From Candidatus Bathyarchaeota archaeon (GTDB lineage Archaea > Thermoproteota > Bathyarchaeia > EX4484-135 > B24-G1), in contig QMYG01000036.1 in assembly GCA_003662535.1 (NCBI GenBank), positions 1-6,483 on the forward strand: DNA of 6,483 bases, given 5' to 3'. Of this stretch, positions 1 through 5,780 are shown piece after piece (position 1 is the stretch's first letter; each line of letters opens with the position of its first letter). A program made the position numbers and the translations under genes. The notes under the pieces were generated by a model. That model was given only the letters and a program-made list of their open reading frames with translations, had not been told where the DNA came from and ran no database searches.

Positions 1-962
1 AAGAGCCTTCTTCCAGTTTACGGGCCTACCAATCCTTATGGCTGTGGCTATTGTCTCGGGTTTGTCCACGAACTCTATAGTTTCGTCTTCAAGCCAGCCC
101 TGCTTCACTGCGTTAGCTATGGGCGCTGCGCCCTCCGCTTGAACCCCAGCCATACGTGGAGCCTCGTCGATTATTCCAAGCCTCTTCAGCTCCTTTACAC
201 CCTTCCAAATAGCGCTGATGTTCCCAGCGTTCCCCACAGGGAGCACAATCCAGTCCGGGAGCCTCCACCCCCTCTGCTCAATCAGCTCGAAGCCTATGGT
301 TTTCTGCCCCTCAAGCCTGTAGGCATTCACGGAGTTGAGTAGGTAAAGCCCAAGCTTCGTGCAGGCGTCCATGACGAGGGAAAGCGCATCGTCGAAATTC
401 CCGTTCACAGCCACGACCTTGGCACCATACATCATCGCCTGAGCCAGCTTCCCCAGAGCAATCTTCCCAGCTGGGACGACGACTAAGCAGTCGAGCCCAG
501 CCCTTGCGGAATAAGCGGCAAGAGACGCAGAGGTGTTGCCCGTCGATGCGCATATCACGCCCCTAGCCCCAAGCTCTAGGGCCCTGGAAACGCCGACTGT
601 CATGCCTCTGTCCTTAAAGGAGCCTGTTGGGTTTTCTCCCTCATTCTTCACCTGAAGCTCCCTGACCCCGAGGGTTCCGCCGAGCCTCCTACAGTCGTAG
701 AGGTTTGTGCCGCCCTCCCCGAGGCTTATAATGTTTCGCTCATCGGCTACTGGGAGTAGCTCCCTATAACGCCAGACGGAGAGGCGTGGGCGTCCTGCCC
801 ACGTCTCCTTGATTTCCTCGCCCTCCCCCAGTCTACCCCAATCGTAGTCTACTGTTAGGAGGTCTCCGCACTTCCTGCATGTGTAGATTATTTCGTTTGG
901 GCTGTATCGTTGCCCGCAGCCTATGCAGGTTAGGTGGAAGTGCGGCTCTGTCGTTGCTTCAT
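1..962 (-). CDS. thrC: Threonine synthase, 3' end off the window; apparent 5' frameshift
   Basis: PLP enzyme that converts O-phosphohomoserine to threonine and phosphate in the cytoplasm, the last step of threonine synthesis. The reading frame is open from 990 to the left edge. Numbering from the codon at 960-958, a zinc ribbon is visible (C12, C15, C28, C31). It is followed by the PLP-lysine motif NPTGSFKDRG (Lys codon 613-615), STGNTSASLAAY, and the glycine-rich phosphate loop PVGNAGN. About 320 codons are present; zinc-ribbon threonine synthases usually run to about 350-420, so the C-terminus lies outside the window. The gene directly follows thrB. Oddity: between the in-frame stop at 988-990 and the zinc ribbon there is no ATG, GTG or TTG; the first in-frame GTG (649-651) is only 12 codons before the catalytic lysine. 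The ATG at 960-962, overlapping the thrB stop as ATGA, is one base out of frame. One extra base after it would give Met-Lys/Asn-Ala-Thr-Thr-Glu. Identity is certain; the exact start is not. Confidence 0.95.
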
Positions 963-1894
963 CCCCCCGATAGGATTTTCGCCCCCTCTAGGTCTGGCCT
1001 GGCTACGTGTGTTTCGGCTTCTATGCCGAACTCGGCGAAGGCCTCCCCCATCGCCTTGGCCACCTCAGAGGCGTCATCTCTCCACCCGTCTACCACAGCT
1101 ATCATCGTTGGGCCTGCACCCCCAATGGCTACCCCGCATGCGCCAGCCCGAAGGGCTCGTCTACGCACCTCCTCGTAGGCTGGTATGAGCTTAGCCCTGA
1201 CAGGCTCGACGACGCAGTCATTCATCGCCTTCCCAATCAGCTCCACGTCTCCGAGCGCAACTCCAGCTATAAGCGCAGAGGCGTGAGCCACATTATGCAC
1301 CATCTGCCTCAACGCAACATCCTTCGGGAGCAGCGTCCTCGTATACTCCGTCTTCTTCTCCGGAACATCGATGAGCGGTATGCAGACAGCCAGCACCAAG
1401 TTTTCTGGAGGCTCAAGCTTCACGACGTCCAGAGGCTCGTAGGAGCGGACAATCGTCAGGCCGCCGAGCAGGGAGGCTGAAACGTTGTCTGCGTGCGCCG
1501 CCCCTGAGGACGCCAGCTCCCCGAGGGCCGCTATTGGAATTAGTTCCTCCTTGGATAGGCCCAAGCCGAGAAGCTCGTTCACCGCTAGTGCGGAGGCAGC
1601 TGCGCTGCAGCCGCTGCTCCCAAGCCCGTAGCCAGGCCTCACACCCTTCCAAATCCTCAACCTCAAACCAAAATCCACACCTGCCAGCTCCAACAACTTT
1701 AGGGCCACGACCCCCGCCGTGTTCCCCTTCGGGTCTAGGGGCACAAGATGCCCAAATCTCCCCCCAGCCACAACCTCGACTCCACAGTCTATCACCTGAA
1801 CCTCAACAACATCAGAAAACAGGTTCAAAGCAAGACCGAAGACGTCGAAGCCGGGTCCAAGATTGGCTACGGTTGAGGGGGCCGAGGCCCTCAC
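959..1894 (-). CDS. thrB: Homoserine kinase (GHMP kinase family)
   Basis: ATP-dependent phosphorylation of L-homoserine to O-phosphohomoserine, the substrate of the threonine synthase encoded next. The product is 311 aa, full length for the family. GHMP signatures are in order: N-terminal motif APSTVANLGPGFD (residues 5-17), ATP phosphate-binding loop GYGLGSSGCSAA (88-99), GELASSGAAHADN (125-137) with the conserved Glu and the homoserine-site HADN, and C-terminal GGAGPT (258-263). The start is GTG at 1894; the in-frame stretch upstream contains a TGA and no ATG, GTG or TTG. The family usually begins a few residues before the AP motif, which fits. No Shine-Dalgarno precedes the GTG. Instead an SD and an 8-codon ORF end over it as GTGA, so initiation is probably coupled, or the true start is upstream with an indel. 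The stop overlaps the presumed thrC ATG (ATGA). Confidence 0.96.
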   Translation of the reverse strand: MRASAPSTVANLGPGFDVFGLALNLFSDVVEVQVIDCGVEVVAGGRFGHLVPLDPKGNTAGVVALKLLELAGVDFGLRLRIWKGVRPGYGLGSSGCSAAASALAVNELLGLGLSKEELIPIAALGELASSGAAHADNVSASLLGGLTIVRSYEPLDVVKLEPPENLVLAVCIPLIDVPEKKTEYTRTLLPKDVALRQMVHNVAHASALIAGVALGDVELIGKAMNDCVVEPVRAKLIPAYEEVRRRALRAGACGVAIGGAGPTMIAVVDGWRDDASEVAKAMGEAFAEFGIEAETHVARPDLEGAKILSGG

Positions 1895-1917
1895 AGTGTT
1901 TGGTGATGCCCAGCCAT
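1891..1917 (-). CDS. Possible 8-codon leader ORF (MAGHHQTL) overlapping the thrB start
   Basis: ATG at 1915-1917 reads MAGHHQTL and stops at TGA 1891-1893. Its last four bases form GTGA with the thrB GTG start. A good SD (AGGTGG, 1925-1930) sits 7 nt upstream of the ATG, whereas the thrB GTG has none at a workable distance. The promoter predicts a transcript start near 1932, so this ATG would be the first well-placed start on the mRNA. It may be a real coupling mini-ORF. Alternatively it marks the true thrB start displaced by a one-base indel: losing one base would give MAGHHQTV running into RASAPSTVANLGPG. It has only one Thr codon, so classical threonine attenuation is not suggested. Expression is unproven. 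Confidence 0.4.
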   Translation of the reverse strand: MAGHHQTL

Positions 1918-1924
1918 CCTGAAA

Positions 1925-1930
1925 CCACCT
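1925..1930 (-). promoter_or_regulatory. Shine-Dalgarno site AGGTGG ahead of thrB and its mini-ORF
   Basis: On the minus strand AGGTGG lies 7 nt before the ATG at 1917 but 30 nt before the thrB GTG. It therefore serves the ATG and is too far to serve the GTG directly. It would lie at or very near the predicted mRNA 5' end. Confidence 0.5.
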
Positions 1931-1952
1931 TGCTAAGCGTTCAGCACGTGTT

Positions 1953-1969
1953 CATATTTAAAGATTACC
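1953..1969 (-). promoter_or_regulatory. Archaeal BRE/TATA promoter for thrB-thrC
   Basis: Reading the minus strand, GGTAAT (matches the BRE consensus RNWAAW, 1964-1969) is followed after one base by TTTAAATAT (1954-1962), a near-ideal archaeal TATA box. With the usual 25-27 bp spacing, transcription would start near 1932, giving a leader of about 15 nt to the ATG at 1917 and about 38 nt to the thrB GTG. The TATA core is nearly symmetrical and could also be read toward the plus-strand gene, but no BRE-like sequence flanks it on that side. Confidence 0.65.
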
Positions 1970-1996
1970 GTTAATGTTATGGACTTATCGTCCTAG

Positions 1997-4531
1997 ATGT
2001 TTGGTCTCTGGGTAGAAAAGATTAAAGCTGTCCATGAAATAGGACTATACGAGATGGTTCGGCATCGCTTATTCGTGTTGATGGCTACCTTCTCCCTGCT
2101 GTTCTCAGTGCTGCTGGGCATTTCTGCGCTGCAGCCACCACCACAGACAAAGCAAGGCTTATGTGCTGGGCTGGCCTTTCCGCAGGTTTCGGCGTACAGC
2201 AACGAAACCTACCATAAGGGCAGTCTGGTCGTTGAGCGAAGCAACGTCGCAGTAATCTCGGACTGCAGGTTCATACAGGTTGGGGACATCGTTGTTAGGG
2301 AGAGCGGAACGCTGGTAATAAGAAACGCTGAACTCATGCTGAATCAGAGCCACAGCTACGAATTCACCATACTAATCGAAGACCACGCCACATTAATAGT
2401 CGAGGATTCCACCCTACTAAGCAATTACGTGTTCGAGGTTAGGATAACTGAATTGACGACTTCGCAGATTGTGGACTCTGATATACGGGGGAGGCTCACG
2501 TGCGACGGTGGGGACACCACGGTGCTGAGCAGCATGGTAAGCGAGGTTCTTTGTCGGGATGGGGCGAAGCTCCACCTAGTTGGGACCACTGCCAGCGTGA
2601 GCTGTAAGGGTGGAGACCTGTATATTGAGGATTCTCAGGTTCCGCTGATGACGCTAGACCTTTGGGACGCTAGGGCGATACTCATGGACTTGGAGCCTGG
2701 CCACATAGACCACTGGAAGCTGCGTGAAAACAACTTGGTTTGGTGGGCCTACCCACGCATCACCATAGAGAACAGCGACATCGGCGGGTGGGGCGTGGAG
2801 GTTGGGGGCACGTCCGACGTTTCTGTGCGCTCCTCCCAGCTTAGCGTGCTCGGCGTCCACTTCACGGACGGGATAAACGTGTCTATGGAGCGTCTACCAA
2901 CAGGCCAGGTAGACAGGTGGAACCTGCTGGAGGACGCCGAGGTCAATATGATTCTCTTGAAGCTTAACGTCGAGGACAGCACGATACAAAACCCTTGGAA
3001 GATAGGTTGCTGGGACTTCTCCCACGTCTACGTTAGCGACTCCCAGCTTTCCTCGCTGGAGTGCCACGGCTTCAGCAACGTTTCCCTACTTAGGGTTCAG
3101 GTTTCCGGAAGGGTTTTCTGCGAAGACGAGTCCAACATAGACATGGTAGACTGCTCGCTTGGTCAGCTTCTGCTCATAGAGTTCTCCCATGCCGAGCTCT
3201 ACGGATGCACAGTCCTAGAGGATGCTGAATCCCTAGGCTCCTCGGTTCTCGAATTAGAGGCCTCGAAGGTTCTCGGAGATTTCAGGAGCTTTGGGGATTG
3301 TAGGCTGAACCTGCTGCGCTCGTCCATAGCTGGGAGAGCCTCCTACCACGGCAGGTGCACAGCCAGCATGGTGGACACGCCTGCAGAGGGGGGCGTCTAC
3401 GTCTACGACGACGCAACAGCCCTGCTGAGGTGGTTCCTGAACATAACGGTTACAGCGGAGTTTGAGCCAGCCAGCAACGCACTCGTGGAGGTCTACTACG
3501 TTCATAACAGCTCTCTGGCGGGAAGAGCCATAGCAGACCAGAATGGAAGGGCGAACTTCGTCCTCACCGAGAAGATTCTCTACTCTGGCGGGATGGACTA
3601 CACTGGAAACTACCTGATTAGGGCTTCTTACGGAAAGATGGTCAGGGAGAAGCAATTCACGCTCTCAGCCTCTACCGAGCTTTCTCTGGAGCTTCTGCTC
3701 AGGTCTCTGGATGTGAGGTGCATCTCGGGGGATGAGGAGCCCCTTGAGGGCGTCTACCTAGAGCTTATAGACGCCGAGGGGAGGTGTGTGGCGACTGCCA
3801 GCTCCGCCTCCAACGGCTGGGCAACACTTGCGAGGGTTGTCGCAGGGAGATACACGCTCAGGGCCTACTGGCAGGGGGTGGAGGTGGCATCCTCGGAGGT
3901 AGACCTAAGAGACGACGTAATAATAGACCCCCTACCCTGCAGAGTCTACGACTTCACAGTGCACGTCGTCGACGAAGTAAACAAGGGAATCTACGGAGCA
4001 ACGGTCAAGCTCTTCTGGCCAAACGGAACACTAATCACATCAGCAGTTACAGGCGCAGGAGGCTACATAAGATGCGACGACATGCCGGGCGGAACCTACA
4101 TAATAAAGGCTTCCTCTTGGACTTTCACAGCTGAGGCGGAGATAGAGCTGAACTCGGAGGACCAAGAGGTTAGGCTTGTTTTAACTTCCCCGATACCTGT
4201 GCCACTTTCCTACATGCCCGTCTTCATCGCTGGGGTTTTGGCTTTGACCGTTGGTTCGGGGCTTGGTTGGCGGTATTGGAGGGCGACCAAGCTAAAGCCT
4301 AAAGCGAGGGAGGAGATGCTCAGGATAATTCCAGAACGGGGCTGGGTGAACCTGAAGCGGCTGTCAAAGGAGTCGGTTCTAAGCGAAAAGGAGATTCGGC
4401 GCCTAATAGAGAAGGCGCTCGCAGAAGGGGTCTTTCAGGGCTACTTCGGGAAGAACAAGAAGTCCTTCATAACGGTTGAAGCCTTAAGGCAGATGCTCAG
4501 AAACGAGCTTCGAAGAGCCCTAGGACGCTAG
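1997..4531 (+). CDS. Surface-anchored beta-helix protein with Ig-like domains, one TM helix and a cytoplasmic winged-helix-like tail
   Basis: I do not recognise a named family. Layout of the 844 residues: a hydrophobic signal segment at about 25-44 preceded by VRHR, with a plausible cleavage after ISA; a beta-helix-like region at about 75-475 built of roughly 17-19-residue coils with alternating hydrophobics and recurrent (D/S)S-x-(I/V/L) turns; three beta-sandwich modules at about 478-568, 570-645 and 649-730, the last two with G-V-x-L ... G-x-Y spacing as in carboxypeptidase-regulatory or Cna-B-like folds; a TM helix at about 738-760 followed by basic RYWRATKLKPKAR (inside); and a tail at 772-830 whose helix-helix-helix-wing pattern (VNLKRLS ... 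SEKEIRRLIEKALAEG ... GYFGKNKKSFI) resembles a winged helix. There are 16 cysteines and seven N-x-S/T sequons, all before the TM, which fits an exposed ectodomain. Likely role: adhesion or sensing with signalling to the cytoplasm (inference). The start could instead be ATG 2054, which gives a compact signal peptide. No SD is evident at either start. Its stop lies in a palindromic CTAG shared with the convergent gene. Confidence 0.85.
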   Translation: MFGLWVEKIKAVHEIGLYEMVRHRLFVLMATFSLLFSVLLGISALQPPPQTKQGLCAGLAFPQVSAYSNETYHKGSLVVERSNVAVISDCRFIQVGDIVVRESGTLVIRNAELMLNQSHSYEFTILIEDHATLIVEDSTLLSNYVFEVRITELTTSQIVDSDIRGRLTCDGGDTTVLSSMVSEVLCRDGAKLHLVGTTASVSCKGGDLYIEDSQVPLMTLDLWDARAILMDLEPGHIDHWKLRENNLVWWAYPRITIENSDIGGWGVEVGGTSDVSVRSSQLSVLGVHFTDGINVSMERLPTGQVDRWNLLEDAEVNMILLKLNVEDSTIQNPWKIGCWDFSHVYVSDSQLSSLECHGFSNVSLLRVQVSGRVFCEDESNIDMVDCSLGQLLLIEFSHAELYGCTVLEDAESLGSSVLELEASKVLGDFRSFGDCRLNLLRSSIAGRASYHGRCTASMVDTPAEGGVYVYDDATALLRWFLNITVTAEFEPASNALVEVYYVHNSSLAGRAIADQNGRANFVLTEKILYSGGMDYTGNYLIRASYGKMVREKQFTLSASTELSLELLLRSLDVRCISGDEEPLEGVYLELIDAEGRCVATASSASNGWATLARVVAGRYTLRAYWQGVEVASSEVDLRDDVIIDPLPCRVYDFTVHVVDEVNKGIYGATVKLFWPNGTLITSAVTGAGGYIRCDDMPGGTYIIKASSWTFTAEAEIELNSEDQEVRLVLTSPIPVPLSYMPVFIAGVLALTVGSGLGWRYWRATKLKPKAREEMLRIIPERGWVNLKRLSKESVLSEKEIRRLIEKALAEGVFQGYFGKNKKSFITVEALRQMLRNELRRALGR
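2660..3067 (+). repeat. Tandem internal duplication (about 67-69 residues, two copies) in the surface protein
   Basis: Residues 222-288 (2660-2860) and 289-357 (2861-3067) align along their length. Paired landmarks: WDARAILM with TDGINVSM, EPGHIDHWKL with PTGQVDRWNLL, ITIENSDI with NVEDSTI, and VRSSQLSVL with VSDSQLSSL. The offset grows from 67 to 69 residues through small insertions. Copies are diverged, so this is an old coding duplication rather than a recent DNA repeat. The shared (V/I)D-x-W segment is a longer excursion from the short coils on either side and may form a loop or cap projecting from the helix. Confidence 0.75.
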
Positions 4532-4848
4532 GGATTCTCCATATAATACCTGTAGATGCTGTCGCCTATACGCTGTTGCACGTAGAGTTGCTGAATAACC
4601 CACCTCAGCTGCTCGGTCGTAACGCCGAACTTCTGGCTTAACTGGCTGAGGGTGAGCCTCCTAGCGTTGTTTCCAATAATTTCTATGTCTATTGCGTCTA
4701 CCACAAAAATCTCCTTTCTGTCGTGGTTTATGAGTATCCGCTTTATCTCGTCTCTAAACTCGTCTACCACGTGTAGCAATTCCCTATATATGTCGTCTTC
4801 TTCGAGCTTCCACCGCTCCGAAAGCTCCTTCGCACTTATCACCTTCAT
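4528..4848 (-). CDS. Small winged-helix-like protein, third gene of the tpiA operon
   Basis: 106 aa from ATG 4848, which has a good SD (GGTGG, 4854-4858) 5 nt upstream. A TTG at 4866 would add six residues and leave only 2 nt after the preceding stop. I do not recognise a named family. The C-terminal part (about 63-105: RLTLSQLSQKFGVTTEQLRWVIQQL then a short basic/aromatic wing) has a helix-turn-helix rhythm followed by a beta wing. The N-terminal part (KELSERWKLEEDDIYRELL, then a strand-rich stretch) may be a second such unit or a dimerisation region. No signal peptide, TM segment or cysteine is visible, so it is probably cytoplasmic. It may be a DNA-binding regulator or a protein-protein adaptor; the sequence does not decide. 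It converges on the surface-protein gene with a 4-bp stop overlap. Confidence 0.8.
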   Translation of the reverse strand: MKVISAKELSERWKLEEDDIYRELLHVVDEFRDEIKRILINHDRKEIFVVDAIDIEIIGNNARRLTLSQLSQKFGVTTEQLRWVIQQLYVQQRIGDSIYRYYMENP

Positions 4849-4853
4849 GGAGA

Positions 4854-4858
4854 CCACC
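4854..4858 (-). promoter_or_regulatory. Shine-Dalgarno GGTGG deciding the start of the small winged-helix gene
   Basis: GGTGG on the minus strand lies 5 nt before ATG 4848. It lies inside the longer TTG-initiated reading, so it favours the ATG. Confidence 0.55.
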
Positions 4859-4868
4859 GAGTTCAATC

Positions 4869-5780
4869 CTATGTATATGCGCTGTTCTTTAAGAATTTGG
4901 GCCCTAATAGCTTGGCGACATTCCTGCCCACATCCACGCCGAAGAACCTAGCCACAGGCTCGCACTTCGTCCTCAGGAGGAAGATGTGCGGGGTTTTGAA
5001 TGGATATTCCGTCAGCGTCTCTAGGTTTGCCATCCCCTTAGCGACGACGAGGTCGGCTGACCTATAAACCTCTAGGAACTCCTCAGAGCACTCCTCAAGC
5101 ATGACGCCCACCATATCCACACCAGTATCTATGACTTTGTCAGCAACCCTCGTCATCCCCACGCTCTCTGCGTCCTTCATGAGGGCGTCGTTTAAGGCTG
5201 GGCCGCCCCTCACAGCCACGACGACCTCTGCGCCAAGCCTTTTCAGCTCCTCGACAAGCAGCGTGTCGAAGGCGATTTCCCCAGCGTTATCTGTGAGCAA
5301 AAGTATTGTGTCTACCTCCCCAGCTATCCTGTAAAGCTTGTCTAAATCGTCTATGGCGAGCTCCTCCTCAGCCCTAAGAATTAGAGACCTCAACTGCTCA
5401 TGGTCGAAATCATGCCCCAAAACGTCAAACTCTATGGAGTTCGCCGCTATGGAGGAGAGGCAGGCCCTCCTGAATCGTAGCCAGTCTGAGCTTTCCTCAC
5501 TCATCATTTTCCTGACTAGGGGGAGGAGTTCTAGGGCCTTTTTGTTGCTCCTCCTCTTCGCCTCCAGATAGGGGTCTGGGTTTCCTGTGATTTCCCTCAC
5601 CAGCCTGTCCCTCTTCGTCCCTAAGACTGCTGGGACGGCGTTAGGCGTGAACTCCTTCGCCATTAGCTTCAGCAGTGCTTGAACTGCGGCAAACTGCCTT
5701 TGCGGGTCTGTTGTCGCTCTCCTAGCCTCTAGGTATCCCCTGTGGAGTAGGCAGGAGGCGCAGTGAACGCTAACCTTCAT
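4869..5780 (-). CDS. DUF89/ARMT1-like metal-dependent phosphatase, CxxC-type archaeal subfamily
   Basis: 303 aa from ATG 5780. DUF89 proteins are metal-dependent phosphatases thought to remove damaged or misplaced phosphometabolites (damage-control phosphatases); stand-alone prokaryotic members carry an N-terminal CxxC. Seen here: CASC at residues 7-10, AANSIEFD (112-119), the core metal/phosphate motif LTDNAGEIAFD (162-172), RGGPALND (191-198), DLVVAKGMANLET (243-255) and TKCEPVA (271-277). All expected motifs are intact. The true substrate cannot be read from sequence. The start is chosen at ATG 5780 because GGAGGT (5786-5791) lies 5 nt upstream and the family begins just before CxxC; a longer frame to 5855 would add 25 residues of arginine-rich shadow sequence from within tpiA. 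It overlaps the tpiA stop by 11 nt, so the two are probably translationally coupled. Confidence 0.92.
   Translation of the reverse strand: MKVSVHCASCLLHRGYLEARRATTDPQRQFAAVQALLKLMAKEFTPNAVPAVLGTKRDRLVREITGNPDPYLEAKRRSNKKALELLPLVRKMMSEESSDWLRFRRACLSSIAANSIEFDVLGHDFDHEQLRSLILRAEEELAIDDLDKLYRIAGEVDTILLLTDNAGEIAFDTLLVEELKRLGAEVVVAVRGGPALNDALMKDAESVGMTRVADKVIDTGVDMVGVMLEECSEEFLEVYRSADLVVAKGMANLETLTEYPFKTPHIFLLRTKCEPVARFFGVDVGRNVAKLLGPKFLKNSAYT

Larger units (their letters stand above)
1895..1996. promoter_or_regulatory. Divergent intergenic region between thrB and the surface-protein gene
   Basis: The only true intergenic space in the window, about 100 bp separating divergently transcribed genes. 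It holds the thrB BRE/TATA element. For the plus-strand gene there are two options: the same AT box read in the other direction (about 40 bp before ATG 1997, short leader), or a weak AT-rich stretch TTAATGTTAT at 1971-1980, which would suit leaderless initiation. No SD precedes ATG 1997. I see no clear operator repeat. Confidence 0.5.

Noticed and set aside
963..968. Run of six G (minus strand) just before the thrC ATG as the cause of the frame problem
   Set aside because: A length change there would alter the thrB C-terminus but not the relation of the thrC ATG to its own frame.
1007..1974. Open plus-strand frames of 146-157 codons over thrB
   Set aside because: They are antisense shadows of the well-supported homoserine kinase and show no recognisable motif.
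2660..3067. Recent DNA-level repeat or mobile insertion in the surface gene
   Set aside because: The copies are diverged at the nucleotide level and lack flanking direct or inverted repeats; only protein similarity remains.
3254..3655. 133-codon minus-strand frame inside the surface-protein gene
   Set aside because: Antisense to a gene with consistent domain structure; the translation shows no domain pattern.
3784..4134. 116-codon plus-strand frame overlapping the Ig-like modules
   Set aside because: Arg-rich out-of-frame shadow; the main frame keeps clear beta-sandwich periodicity through it.
4528..4600. Transcription terminator or hairpin at the convergent junction
   Set aside because: No T-run or stable inverted repeat beyond the 4-bp CTAG palindrome.
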